The position numbers were made by a program, and so were the translations under genes. Shown here piece by piece: positions 53,901 to 60,313 of a stretch of 64,000 nucleotides of DNA. The stretch is from NCBI GenBank assembly GCA_028095005.1, contig CM051459.1, positions 21,004,699-21,068,698 of the forward strand. Direction: 5' to 3'. The notes beneath the pieces are model-generated. The model made no database searches, was not told where the DNA came from, and saw only the letters and a program-made list of their open reading frames with translations. Within the stretch, counting starts at the first letter, position 1; the number at the start of each line of letters is the position of its first letter. The DNA is from Rhynchospora pubera (Eukaryota > Streptophyta > Magnoliopsida > Poales > Cyperaceae).

Positions 53901-55287
53901 AATAATTGAAAAAATATATTTATATTATTAATAAACCAATCCCTCCTAATCCTGCCAATTCACTAAGTTTTAGAGGGCAACCAGTCCAAAAGCCCAAGAC
54001 TAAATCCTTGTTTTAGGAAATATTTGATCATCTGAAAGAGTAAAAAAACACCTTGACTCGATTCCTCTTGGCTTCTTGGAGAGCTTCTTCACTAGAGCCC
54101 TCAACTTGCAATGCCGGCTCAGCTAAAATGAAGATTCGGTCGAGATAGACCACAACTGGCTCCTGACCCAATTTGCTCCATGGAACCTGACAATAAACAC
54201 AAATCCATCAGATTAAATACAACATGATACTAGGAAAAAATTTTCCAAGCACACACTGAACTCCAATTTAACCAAACTACTCACTGGATTGTAAGACAAT
54301 TTTAAACTAAATTGGCAATTTACCTGTCTCACAAATACCCCATTAACCTCGACTAGCCATCGAGAAATCCATAATTAAAGATAACAGGAAATTTAACACA
54401 AATGATTCAGTCTAACGAGTGGTCAAAGTGGCACACTGCTCGTGTTGTTGTCATTCTGTAAATAAGGTTCAATTCAACCTGATAAAGTGGCATAGGTCCA
54501 AATTAGCCTAAATTAGCTATCGACGGCGCGGTAAGTCCTCAGTTGGACTCATATTATGCTCGAGAGTCTCAGATAATCTTAATTTACATTATAGGGGAGT
54601 AATGCACACAAACAACTTTTGGTCAGACTGGCAATCAATCCCAGTAGCAACTATATTAATACTGAAACAGTTTGTAAACCAAGCACCTTATGGAAAATTA
54701 AGTTCGAGAAGTTAATTTACCAACCTTGAGTCTGACAGATCCAAGAAATCCAGCTTTGACTTTTACTGGCAACTTCAACGCATTGAGTGCCTCTGGCCTC
54801 AGTTGCATGTTCTTCAGTTCCACATCTCCTGAAAATCAAATGAAGAACGCTCATACCCACGACGAAAATAATAATAATGATAAATCATGAATAATGGAAA
54901 ACATTTTGGACTTAAATCCTGTAAAATTAAATAAGACAACTCGGTGACAAGTTCACTTGATTAAAATCATCCCTAGGTATTCTGATCCATACAAACCCAT
55001 CCCTGACTAGTTAAACTAATTTCAAGTGGTTCCGCAATCGACCACAACATATACTGACAGCGCTCTTAAACCGACAAAAAGGCAGGACAAATGATTCCTT
55101 CCGTCACAAGCAAAGCAAACAACTCAGTATTTCTCTTACAAAGTCGTGGAAATCAATCAACTACCGAGAGATAAGAAAATAGCGGAATACCTTGCCAGGC
55201 GCTGATTTTGAGCGCCTCTTTGTTGATACCCCGCACGTAGTTGCCGAGGAACTTCTGGACGAGGATCGCGGCGTAATCCTCCAACAT
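13420..55287 (-). CDS. VPS13: VPS13-family bridge-type lipid transfer protein with PH domain (64 coding exons)
   Basis: VPS13 proteins are rod-shaped lipid channels at membrane contact sites; their N-terminal chorein region binds the donor membrane and the VAB and C-terminal parts dock on the acceptor. I traced 64 exons from the start at 55287 (MLEDYAAILVQKFLGNYVRG) to the stop at 13420, total 12,876 nt, 4,291 residues, all phases consistent and no stop. Exon coordinates are in the ten block entries. Domain order: chorein N-terminus (1-112), PH (about 813-914), VPS62/DUF946-like modules (about 2018-2422), VAB and SHR-BD (about 2480-3570), VPS13 C-terminal region (3718-3911), last VPS62-like module (4126-4291). 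A PH insert and this length match the plant VPS13M1/M2 class (Arabidopsis At4g17140 and At1g48090) rather than SHRUBBY; M1 versus M2 is not settled. Oddities: GA donor after exon 20, GC donors after exons 48 and 53, and transposon-rich introns. Confidence 0.94.
15409..15422. repeat. G14 homopolymer in VPS13 intron 59
   Basis: Fourteen consecutive G bases after a TA run and T8, in the intron between exons 59 and 60 of VPS13. A similar G14 run occurs at 57338-57351. Such tracts mutate quickly and can be sequencing-error hot spots. Confidence 0.9.
15776..16028 (+). mobile_element. Solo LTR, same Ty3/Gypsy family as the element at 33106-38250
   Basis: A 253-bp segment that aligns along its length with the 319-bp LTRs of the full element: it starts TGATGTAGAGCAAATTGCTG, shares the GCAGTTATTTTATTTTCAG block, AAACTGAACCAACC and GGATGTATCT, and ends CTTGCTGCGTCA. 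It is flanked by the 5-bp repeat TACAC (15771-15775 and 16029-16033). It lies in VPS13 intron 58, same orientation as the full element. Divergence and about 66 bp of deletion make it older. It arose most likely by recombination between two LTRs. Confidence 0.92.
16159..17797 (-). other. VPS13: VPS13 coding exons 55-58 (C-terminal membrane-binding region)
   Basis: Exons: 17661-17797, 17432-17558, 16917-17138, 16159-16518, residues about 3630-3911. Exon 58 holds the VPS13_C signature, with VQGTEAFAQGVAFGVSGVLT, KPVESARRYGLLGFAHGLGR and FVQPLSGLLDFGS-like text (IVQPLSGLLDFGSLTVDGI): amphipathic helices related to ATG2_C that touch lipid droplets or organelle membranes. The acceptor of exon 58 is preceded directly by (CT)19. 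Confidence 0.92.
16521..16558. repeat. (GA)19 microsatellite forming the polypyrimidine tract of VPS13 exon 58
   Basis: On the transcribed strand this is (CT)19 followed at once by the CAG acceptor of exon 58 (16518). The repeat is thus the whole polypyrimidine tract of this intron. Confidence 0.95.
18001..18158. mobile_element. MITE with long inverted arms in VPS13 intron 54
   Basis: A 158-bp foldback: it begins GGGCTGTTTGAATTG and ends ATCCAAACGGCCC, and the arms GGAATTTGGGGAATTTC and GAAATTCCCCAAATTCC pair over about 45 bases with few mismatches, down to TAAATTTATT / AATAAATTTA. The GGGC(C/T)GTTTG end resembles PIF/Harbinger-type MITEs. A clear target duplication is not visible; TAA on both sides is possible if the ends are read two bases wider. 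Confidence 0.72.
18421..22299 (-). other. VPS13: VPS13 coding exons 47-54 (VAB end and SHR-BD domain)
   Basis: Exons: 21583-22299, 21394-21467, 20927-21269, 20520-20618, 19976-20134, 19622-19803, 18712-19194, 18421-18598, residues about 2885-3629. Exons 49-53 carry YVPYWISCARLPPLGLCIMD, YEEGSRFLVVFRLGPAEGPI and IENRTRDKTIQVQQADL with YSLDNPYGRKVLEV, the SHR-BD family signature. Donors after exons 48 (21393) and 53 (18711) are GC within AG/GCAAGT, a known minor class; the reading frame requires them. Confidence 0.91.
22440..22618. mobile_element. hAT-like MITE in VPS13 intron 46
   Basis: A 179-bp element with ends CAGGGGCAGAGCCA and TAGCTACGCCCCTG... (inverse CAGGGGCG), flanked by the 8-bp duplications CATGGCAC (22432-22439) and CATGGTAC (22619-22626), one mismatch. 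CAG-type ends and 8-bp duplications are typical of hAT elements. There is no coding capacity, so it depended on a partner for movement. Confidence 0.88.
22815..26328 (-). other. VPS13: VPS13 coding exons 40-46 (first part of the VAB region)
   Basis: Exons: 26165-26328, 25353-25515, 24790-25056, 24207-24395, 23910-23952, 23672-23793, 22815-23252, residues about 2423-2884. The text alternates short beta-strands (NLVVGN-like blocks, QDIYIKGAELKGFPSIIKL, DRYVTVRSLVSVTNSTNFVI) as in the Vps13 adaptor-binding domain, which recruits the protein through adaptor peptides. Exon 44 is only 43 nt. Exon 42's donor is followed closely by a CT-rich microsatellite. Confidence 0.9.
24757..24785. repeat. GA-rich microsatellite beside the exon 42 donor of VPS13
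   Basis: An imperfect (GA)n run that begins a few bases inside intron 42. On the transcribed strand the donor GTGATCT runs straight into CT repeats. Confidence 0.85.
26626..29099 (-). other. VPS13: VPS13 coding exons 36-39: VPS62/DUF946-like modules
   Basis: Exons: 29015-29099, 28342-28620, 27684-28043, 26626-27115, residues about 2018-2422. Four similar pieces are visible: VYAFWRPRAPSGFAVLGDC, SIWFPVAPRGYVAVGCVAS, SIWRPHIPPGMVFFGDIAVK and SFWYPQPPPGFTSLGCIASK. Each has the W-x-P...G-(Y/F)...G(D/C) pattern of the VPS62/DUF946 family, inserted before the VAB region. Such modules are typical of plant VPS13M proteins; their ligand is not known to me. Confidence 0.9.
27312..27590. repeat. 144-bp tandem duplication in VPS13 intron 38
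   Basis: The segment starting CTTATGAAATTTCAT at 27312 recurs at 27456, followed in both copies by AATATCAGTAAA, GCATGCTGGTATCAAGATCT-like text and AACATAACT(C/G)AGAGGTTT. Two copies, roughly 90% alike, suggest an old tandem duplication. Confidence 0.8.
29394..33042 (-). other. VPS13: VPS13 coding exons 31-35
   Basis: Exons: 32740-33042, 31780-32442, 31341-31523, 30041-30144, 29394-29683. Residues of about 1504-2017. MEFLKASLSNREYEIITEC at the start of exon 31 is a conserved VPS13 segment. Exon 32 (663 nt) has repeated beta-strand text such as KPIPSMLILDATFKKDSTNV and FVDQIYTQEGSVLSISAQKP, fitting the groove-forming middle region. Exon 35 ends with ILRLFLAVQDDILSFMR. Intron 30, just upstream, is where the full LTR retrotransposon sits. 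Confidence 0.92.
30340..30723. mobile_element. Foldback element in VPS13 intron 33
   Basis: A 384-bp palindrome-like unit. The outer ends AGGTAGACTAAAATCAGCC and the inverse of GGCTGATTTTAGTCAACCT pair, followed by CCATCAGCCTCGATTA and the GTTCTAAC / GTTAGAAC blocks, with a centre near 30531. The inner part GGAGACCAAA...ACATTTT pairs with AAATTTGGTTTCC. No target duplication could be fixed. Architecture and inner motifs resemble the elements at 47984-48381 and 56612-57244. Confidence 0.82.
33106..33424 (+). repeat. 5' LTR
   Basis: 319 bp, starts TGATGTGGATCAGG and ends CTCGTTGCGTCA (TG...CA ends). A TTATAAAAAGG TATA-like box lies near 33307-33317. It differs from the 3' LTR only at one G/A near 33146 and one T/C at 33417. 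Confidence 0.96.
33427..33437 (+). promoter_or_regulatory. Primer-binding site, tRNA-iMet type
   Basis: TGGTATCAGAG, two bases after the 5' LTR, complementary to the 3' end of plant initiator methionine tRNA; it primes minus-strand DNA synthesis. Confidence 0.93.
33460..34719 (+). pseudogene. gag: gag region, interrupted by an in-frame stop
   Basis: Capsid/nucleocapsid precursor of the retrotransposon, starting 35 bp after the 5' LTR (MAGKDSRGSDGD). It has an N-terminal coiled-coil-like part, an acidic EEEEEDW stretch, the Retrotrans_gag core (LKGGASAWWERLQNRR, RMKQLLQRDFLPPDYE) and a CX2CX4HX4C knuckle (CYRCLQPGHRSGDC) at 34519-34560. A TAA at 34210-34212 splits the core after EFMRLA while the same frame continues unbroken on the far side. 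A second TAA at 34717-34719 separates gag from pol, which is in the same frame. The first stop looks like a lesion; the second could be a lesion or a boundary used by readthrough. Confidence 0.88.
34744..37998 (+). CDS. pol: pol polyprotein: protease, reverse transcriptase, RNase H, integrase
   Basis: An intact 1,084-residue frame, in the same phase as gag. Protease: LIIDSGSCENIIG near residue 17 (DSG active site). Reverse transcriptase: FSKIDLRSGYHQIRI and YFDDIL near residue 370. RNase H: FEVDCDASGVGVGAVLSQ. Integrase: HHCC zinc region (HGGGLAGHLG ... CYVC), then the catalytic triad Asp770, Asp831 and Glu867, the last two spaced as D-x35-E, and a GPY-type module (KKYGPYRIEKK). All catalytic residues are present. 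The last 22 codons, ending KKKRRSH, lie inside the 3' LTR. The first Met may not be the true start, since the frame is open back to the stop at 34717. Confidence 0.95.
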   Translation: MFRTRCTINSRVFDLIIDSGSCENIIGRDVVNSLQLAVEKHPNPYSIGWIKVAEKIKVTERCKVPFSIGKYKDEVYCDVVDMDACHLLFGRPWQFDVDAQHSGRENVYRLEKGGVRFTLLPLKKTKCLNTSSAEKQSHITFLKSERELEAAVRESKVVHAMIVKQILSLDGDPEMEIPETIKFLLDEFSEVIPEDLPTGLPPMRSIQHHIDLIPGAGLPNLPHYRMSPKESKILQEKVQELLAKGYIRDSLSPCAVPALLTPKKDGSWRMCVDSRTINKITIGYKFPIPRLDDMLDQLSGSVVFSKIDLRSGYHQIRIRPGDEWKTAFKTKEGLYEWLVMPFGLSNAPSTFMRVMNQVLKPFIGKFVVVYFDDILIYSKSEKEHLEHLRKVLVVLKDNKLYANLKKCSFMVRRLLFLGFVVGSEGIQVDEEKVRVIREWPIPKTVIELRGFLGLASFYRRFIRNFSTIAAPMTECLKRGKFQWSEEADSSFATLKEKLCSAPVLTLPDFDKLFEVDCDASGVGVGAVLSQEKRPVAFFSEKLADSRKNWSTYDKEFYSVVRALKTWEHYLIGREFVLYSDCDALKHLSNQTRISKDMHARWVQFLQKFPFRLKHKAGIQNKVADVLSRRANLLVTLSHEVVGFEQLKELYESDEDFREVWGKCITNQPCDDFHIYDGYLMKGNQLCIPCSSLREKLIRDLHGGGLAGHLGRDKTIASVQERFYWPHLRRDVGRIVQRCYVCQTSKGQSQNAGLYMPLPVPHNIWEDLSMDFVLGLPRTQRGMDSVFVVVDRLSKMAHFIPCRKVADAQGIAKLFFKEVVRLHGVPKSITSDRDSKFLSHFWRTLWQMFDSSLNYSTTAHPQTDGQTEATNRTLGNMIRSLCGDKPKQWDVALAQAEFAYNSAVHRSTNKSPFSIVYTKAPNHAVDLIKLPPVSHASVAAKHMAEQWQTVTAEVRQKIEESNAKYKAAADQHRKEKLFTVGDQVMVFLRKERFPVGKYNKLQPKKYGPYRIEKKINNNAYVVGLPAEMGISKPFNVADIYPFYPDDKPLYPENSRSSFHLVGETDVDQVAEAYLAQINKKKRRSH
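37920..37930 (+). promoter_or_regulatory. Polypurine tract
   Basis: GGTGGGAGAGA immediately before the 3' LTR, one base off; it primes plus-strand DNA synthesis. Here it also lies within the pol reading frame. Confidence 0.82.
37932..38250 (+). repeat. 3' LTR
   Basis: 319 bp, TGATGTGGATCAGG to CTCGCTGCGTCA, followed by the duplicated target AACTT. It contains the end of the pol frame (stop at 37998). Confidence 0.96.
38546..43163 (-). other. VPS13: VPS13 coding exons 22-30
   Basis: Exons: 42999-43163, 42637-42711, 41820-42311, 41278-41628, 40693-40824, 40325-40438, 39127-39311, 38860-38968, 38546-38689. Residues of about 915-1503. Exon 24 is a long Ser/Asp/Glu-rich linker (SPASLERARSRNSLRKNESD). 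Exons 26-28 contain the plant VPS13 signature DDEDYCGYDYSLTGELSEVR with IVYLNRFVQE, then GYFMGLVP. Intron 27 carries two extra copies of the exon 28 acceptor. Confidence 0.92.
39246..40310. repeat. Three copies of the VPS13 exon 28 acceptor segment with an insert between them
   Basis: The text CAGCCCCATAAAATATCC, continuing through the acceptor and about 80 bp of intron, occurs at 39288, 39401 and 40212. The first two copies are a 113-bp tandem duplication. The third also includes exon sequence back to ATTATCTTTAAGCTTGACAA (about 40171). Between copies two and three lies about 650 bp of AT-rich sequence with repeated ATGGCATAAAACTAATT-type motifs, perhaps an unclassified transposon. Only the copy at 39127-39311 leads into a full exon. 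Confidence 0.88.
43816..44648 (-). other. VPS13: VPS13 coding exons 19-21: inserted PH domain
   Basis: Exons: 44539-44648, 44032-44128, 43816-43914, residues about 813-914. The start WQQRYLRLVGPFLYIFEN and the end ALILLCESDEARRTW with HKQLQGAIYRAS give the PH beta-strand pattern and the C-terminal helix with its Trp. PH domains bind phosphoinositides or proteins, so this may help target the protein to a membrane. The donor after exon 20 is GA at 44031-44030 (AAG followed by GAATGT); only this unusual junction keeps the PH frame open. Confidence 0.88.
45425..45613 (-). repeat. Dispersed repeat, copy A, with a 24-bp palindrome
   Basis: Lies in VPS13 intron 17. It shares AATAATGTTAG, TGTTGCTCAAT, CTTCGTC, ATTGAT, CAAACATGT and the CACGCTAGAT(C/T)TAGCGT block, in the same order, with the reverse complement of 57481-57645. 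A perfect 24-bp palindrome centred on AGATCT occupies 45584-45607. Probably a small transposon family; ends not defined. Confidence 0.65.
47937..47983. repeat. (TAA)n microsatellite
   Basis: About 15 ATA/TAA units abutting the left end of a foldback element. The same repeat continues on its right side (48382-48402), so the element landed in the microsatellite. Confidence 0.9.
47984..48381. mobile_element. Foldback element nested in the intron 14 element
   Basis: A 398-bp unit whose ends GAGGTGGGCTAAAGTGCC and the inverse of GGCACATTAGCCATCCTC pair, followed by ATAGATGGCA on both arms; the arms continue through TTCAAAT...GATT and GGAGACCAAATTTTACATTT, which pairs with AAATGTAAAATTTGGTCTCC. 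TAA repeats flank both sides. Similar inner motifs link it with 30340-30723. Confidence 0.85.
51365..55287 (-). other. VPS13: VPS13 coding exons 1-9 (chorein N-terminal block)
   Basis: Exons: 55191-55287, 54725-54828, 54052-54186, 53647-53697, 53343-53437, 53136-53253, 52450-52554, 51871-52059, 51365-51525. They encode residues 1 to about 352. GINKEALKISAWQ, then LRPEALNALKLPVKVKAGFL and VPWSKLGQEPVVVYLDRIF are the classic chorein_N signature that caps the lipid channel. NLKLSISNIHIRYEDTE follows in exon 5. The exon 7 acceptor is ambiguous by one CAG codon. Confidence 0.93.
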
Positions 55288-56611
55288 TTCTTCTCATCCA
55301 CTTTACTCCGGCAATCGCCGGAGAGAGAGCAAAGTCGATAGAGGGAGTGAGGGTTTGCGGTGGTTTTTCTCTACAGAAGTAGAAGGTGTGAAGGTGTCGA
55401 CTGTTCAACACCAAGCCATATGTAACAAAACCTCTCGAAGTGGAAAGACCGGGAGGGGTGCGAGTGCGAGTGCGAATGTGCGTGAACGAGAAGCGTCTCT
55501 TTTCTATTTCATTTCACCAAATTTTATTTTACCTTTTTCTTTTGCTGGTAAATTCGTTAAGAGGTCCCTAATTTTTTATTAATTAAATAATTGAATAGTT
55601 ATCATATATATATGTAATAAATAAATAAATTAAGTGATCAAATTTGAATAATGACAAAATTGTTGTTAAAGATTGATATAAAAAATAAATTTTATAAATC
55701 AAATAAATAAATGTACTATTGAATAGACGGTTTTCTTCTTAATGAAATCATCATCCACCATTCAACGTTCATTAAACCGTATTTTGAAACATGTTCTGTG
55801 TTAAGAGTTGAAAACGACCCTGATTAATTGTCAAATAATTCGGAACAGCCGCATCTCTATTGCTATGTTTGTAACAGTATCCTGAAAGCGATAATAAACC
55901 ACGCTGGAAATCTGGCAGCGAACTGCTTCACGAGGGAATGCATAATTGCACAAACACAGGCTCAAGAAAACTAGGCAGGTGGGACTCGCTAGAAGAGAGA
56001 CGTTTCAAAAAGGTCCTATTCTTATTTTTTTTTGGGTACTTTACGAGGGTGTTTATGTAAATAACTTTCCAGACAAGGGTATTATACTATTATATAAAGA
56101 TATATCTGATCAGAAGATTAGTATTTTATCTGCAGCAGACCTCTCATCTCTCTCTTCAGGTTTTCTATTACCGAATTCTCTGAAAAGCAAGTCACGGGTC
56201 GTTGACATTGGATTCGTCAGTGATTTGTTACAGACTATTTATTTCACATAAAACGAGTTATGAAACAATGAATGCAAACTCATTCCTCCCTCTCGAAGCA
56301 CGCAAACATTTTTTATTCATCAAGGTCCACGTGGAGGGTCCAGAGAAGAACTCGTATTCCTCTACTGGCTGACTCAGCGAGATGGGCGACTAATCCTTGG
56401 TTTGAGATTTCCTTGGAGAGCTTTGTTTAAAAATTAAAAACTTCGTATGAAAATTCTCACAAGCCGAACACGTTTCCCCAAGGGACACGTACATACCTCA
56501 CGATTGAGAACAAACAAGCCGTATATTTCTCCTCTCTTTATCTAAACCAAGAGGCAAAATTAAAATATTAATATTAAAAATAAGAAAAAACATATATATA
56601 TATATATATAT
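55288..56611. other. VPS13 upstream region
   Basis: Holds the VPS13 5' leader and promoter next to 55287. I see no clear TATA box; there is a CT/TC-rich leader and a GC-richer patch at 55430-55500. Beyond 55560 the sequence is AT-rich. The ORF at 55946-56251 (101 residues) resembles no family I know and its composition is not coding-like. Confidence 0.5.
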
Positions 56612-57244
56612 ATATAGAGTACATGGGCGGATCCACCACCGGGTGGGGCTAGGCCCCACCTACCTCCGTCGAGTTCTGAAACCCCTCTTTAGCCTCAATG
56701 AATTTTTTCAGCCATTGAAGCAATCAAGGTGAGGCTGAAGAAGAAATACCGTTCGATCAAATGATTCATTAGAGTACTCAGCCCCACCTAAATATTTTTG
56801 CTAGATCCGCCACTGATAGAGTAAATCTATTGTGAACCATGATGCATAGAGCACTCCATGCACCACGACCGTTTGATCGGTGAGTTTGTAAATTGACAAA
56901 TCTAAATCAACCAATCCAATATATATATTGAAATTTCATAGAAAACAAAAATTTACAATTTTTAAAATTTTTTTACTATTTTTTTCGAATTTTTTAAAAC
57001 TTGTCATTTTTTTTTTTACAAATTAGTGTATTTATAGCAAAAAATGATAAGTTTTAAAAAATTCGAAAAAAATAGTTAAAAATTTTCAAAAATTGTAAAA
57101 TTTTATATACTATGAGATTTCAATATATAGATTGGATTGGTTAAATTAGATTTGACAATTTATAAAACCACCAATCAAAACAGTCATGGTACACGAAAAT
57201 TTATATGAACCATAGTTCACAGTAAATTTACTCTATATATATAT
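56612..57244. mobile_element. Foldback element with a nested MITE
   Basis: Arms of about 200 bp. The left end TATAGAGTA, interrupted by the MITE, then AATCTATTGTGAACCATG, pairs with the inverse of the right end (TTCACAGTAAATTTACTCTA). Blocks AACCAATCCAAT, TATATTGAAAT and TTTTTTCGAATTTTTTAAAAC are repeated inverted, with a centre near 57025. TA repeats flank both sides. Without the nested MITE it is about 430 bp. Confidence 0.88.
56622..56815. mobile_element. hAT-like MITE inside the foldback element
   Basis: 194 bp, ends CATGGGCGGATCCA and the inverse of TAGATCCGCCACTG. It is flanked by a perfect 8-bp duplication ATAGAGTA (56614-56621 and 56816-56823). Internal inverted blocks GTGGGGCT / AGCCCCAC are present. 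No coding capacity. Confidence 0.9.
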
Positions 57245-57337
57245 CAGATTCAGACGTTTGACCGTGTCGTTATTATCCATTTCATATTATATCTCCTTGT
57301 CAGGGAGTTTGGTATCTAGTACAGGGCTGTACGGGGC

Positions 57338-57351
57338 GGGGGGGGGGGGGG
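57338..57351. repeat. G14 homopolymer
   Basis: Fourteen G bases in spacer sequence, following GGGGC. Confidence 0.9.
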
Positions 57352-57480
57352 TAGTGGCGTAGCAAAACATAATGGTTATTTTAAACTTCGTATATAAAAT
57401 ATTTCAAAATTTTCGTTTATATATTAAATTTTTTTCAAAATTTCTCTATCCCTAATCCCTAGGTACGGATCTAAAAAGAG

Positions 57481-57645
57481 TTATACGCTGGATCTAGCGT
57501 GCATATACATGTTTGTGTTGAAAATCAATGCTAGACGAAGCAACAATAATTTCAGTTTTCATCTGTAAAAATCAAATTGAGCAACATGTCTATATTTATT
57601 GATTGTAGATCAAACAACATATATTTATTTTCTAACATTATTTTA
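57481..57645 (+). repeat. Dispersed repeat, copy B
   Basis: Related in inverted orientation to 45425-45613 (see that entry). Here the palindrome has decayed to ACGCTGGATCTAGCGTG. Ends not defined. Confidence 0.62.
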
Positions 57646-58570
57646 TTTTAATTTTTTTTGAAAAAAACTACCCAACAAATGAAAGTCTGCATACTTTACT
57701 AATGCAAGTGTTCAAAAGTATAACAAAAGAAAACAAAAAATAGTAAAAACCCCCCTTAAAAGCAGTCGCAATTACTAATCTCCTAAGATATGCTCATCCT
57801 CCATCTGTTCATTTCTCACAACTGTACCCTATGTTATTAGCAGTCTCATCCCTCGTGTTCCTCTAAGTTGTACCTATTAGTGGTATCCTCTCTTTCAACT
57901 CTAATTAAAACCTACTAAATGGTTTTGAGTGACGCAAAGTCTACCGTACACTTTTTTTTCTTTAGGATTAATGTGGGCCGTGGATTAGAGATCGGATGGT
58001 TGATAGCGATTTTGAGACATCATTCGCTGACGTCACCTTCTTTAATAACCGTGCCTATGAATAGTGCCCTTTCTGAATTTCCGTGCGAATTATTTGGTCC
58101 TTTGATTTGGAATCATGCGGTAAGATTTAGAGATGGGAGATATGTGGTTGTTGGATAGAGAATGTTGGACTTGGTATATTGATTTAAATGCAGAACAGTG
58201 CTATCAATTTGTCTTTTCTGTGTTTATTTCATCTGTTGGTCCACGACATTTAATTTTGCTCTTTGTTGCATCCAACCTCTTCCCAAGCGGTGGTATTTCC
58301 ACTTTCCGTTCCCAAGCAGCAAATAAGCGAGAGGGGTCGATTTTCTTAATTTTTCGATCTTCCAGACATCCATAGCAACAATCGATCGATTAAGGAGGTG
58401 TGCTCTCCTCGCCGTGATGCCTCCATCATCAGATTTTATCCATTGTACAATGCCCGTCGACAAAGAGGACGAGACAAAAGGTGTTCTATAGGCTGACGAT
58501 CTGAAAGCGTCACCAACTTCGTTGGTGGTTCCTTGCAAAGTAGTGTTTTCTACCGTTAATCTTTTTTATT
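57646..58570. other. Spacer without recognisable features
   Basis: AT-rich with T and A runs. The ORFs at 57919-58158 and 58133-58375 have no family resemblance. I see no paired transposon ends. Confidence 0.45.
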
Positions 58571-59048
58571 ACCATGTATAATCCAATCTTTTTTATTAAA
58601 TAACATATGAATCATATTCTATATAGTATAAAGAGTTTAAATATAGATTATTCTGGTGAAATGACTTAGAATTTATCCAGAAACGATTGAAATGTTCAAA
58701 TGATGTACATAATTGCATTATTAGCACTTTATATGCATAATTACCACGAATAAATTCAATCTTTTTGAATAAATAACATACAAGTCATATTCTAGAGAGT
58801 ATAAAAGAGTTTACATGTAATATTGTGGTGAAATGCCTTAGAATGAACCAAAAAACGATTGAAATGCTCAAATGATGCTCAAAATTGTATTATTTGCACT
58901 TCATATGCGTAATTACTATGTACAATCAAATATTTTTGAATAAATAATATATGAATCATATTCTAGATAGTATAAAGTATTTAAATGTTGATTATTGTGA
59001 TGAAGTGACTTAGAATGAATTCAGAAACGATTGAAATGCTCAAATTTG
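58571..59048. repeat. Tandem repeat, 172-bp unit, about 2.8 copies
   Basis: Units start at 58571 (ACCATGTATAATC), 58743 (ACCACGAATAAATTC) and 58915 (ACTATGTACAATC), exactly 172 bp apart. Shared blocks include ATCATATTCTA, AGTATAAA, GACTTAGAAT and AACGATTGAAATG. The last copy stops after about 134 bp. The copies are about 80-85% alike, so the array is not young. Confidence 0.92.
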
Positions 59049-59623
59049 TCCATTTTTTCAGGACGTGTTACAAATTTTCCAAAAAATAAGAGAAGAATAC
59101 ATTGATTTGGATAAGTAGTTTAATGAAAAGCAACCAAGACAGCTGATGTGCTTCACCACAACAAAGATGCTACTTCGCTAGCTCACTGGATTGAGACGCA
59201 AGCGGCTTCCTTCATGGAGCATTGCTAGTCTAGTACCTTTTCTTCCTTTTTTTTTTATTGTGTTTATACTCACGGAGTCACGGTCGACCTTTGTTTTTTT
59301 AAAAAAAATGTAGTTTAATAAAATTTTCTCCAATTTTCATGAAATTTTGAAAAATACGATTATAGGAAGAACACTGATTTGTTCCAGAAGCCCAATTTTT
59401 TTTTATAATAGCACCCAAAACAGGGAGCCTGCATCCTATTAAAGCATGGCAAGTATCCATACAGCAAGGTCACAAAGATAGTGACCAAACCACAAAAGTA
59501 GTAAAAAACATCAATCCTACTTAAGCTAAAGTAACCTAAAAGATAGCACCAACAGCAAAGTACCCATCCATATTAAAGCTAAACAACCACATAACCAACC
59601 AGAGAAAACCAAATCCTAAAACT

Positions 59624-60313
59624 TTAATCCAGAAGGCCTTCATCTTCTGGTTCAGCCACTAGTTCTGCTATTGGTTCAGCTCTGGTCTGCTGCAAATGCT
59701 CTTCCAGCCCTGTCTTGGTGCCTGACCAAAGAAAGAAAAGACTTAACGCAGAAATATAGCAAGAGGAGTTAGAGATGGTAGTATTATTTTTCTGAAAAAT
59801 ACACCTATTTCTAGATTCTCGAACTGCCCACAAAAAAGCAGCAAAGAGCACTTTAAAGTACTCTTGTTGTTCTTTACTAGTGTTACTACAGTATCTCCAA
59901 ACCTCTGTAACTGTATTAGCAGTAATAAACAAACATTTTCCATTAAATCTATTGAAAATCGCCCAAAATCTAAACACAGCTGGACAATGCAAAAAGAGGT
60001 GATCAATACTTTCTGCCTGACCACAATAGCAACAAGAGTTTTGCCCCTGCCAACCTTTATATTGCAAATTATCCATTGTCAATATTTTGTTATCTAAGAC
60101 CAACCAAAGGAAAATTTTAACCTTTAAAGGAATTTTTAAAGGCCAAACAGAATCTTGTTTACTAAATCTAACCCCTCCTGACACTAGAAAATTATACATT
60201 GACTTAACCGTATAATTTCCATTATTATGCCAGTGCCAAGTAATCATGTCAGGTTCCCTACTAAAAGAATATTGTCTTAAGAAAGCCATTAGATCATCTT
60301 TCTCTTTTCTCAT
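59624..60313 (-). pseudogene. LINE 3' reading frame with zf-RVT zinc-binding domain
   Basis: An open stretch of 229 residues with WPLKIPLKVKIFLWLVL and SCCYCGQAESIDHLFLHC, the reverse-transcriptase zinc-binding signature that ends many plant LINE ORF2 proteins. It is a remnant of the polyprotein, cut off from the RT part by frame changes near 60314-60960. Confidence 0.88.

Noticed and set aside
55946..56251. 101-residue ORF upstream of VPS13
   Set aside because: No family resemblance and no splice or promoter context; composition is like the surrounding spacer.
57919..58538. ORFs of 79-104 residues between the foldback element and the tandem repeat
   Set aside because: Overlapping on both strands, no recognised motif, not supported as genes.
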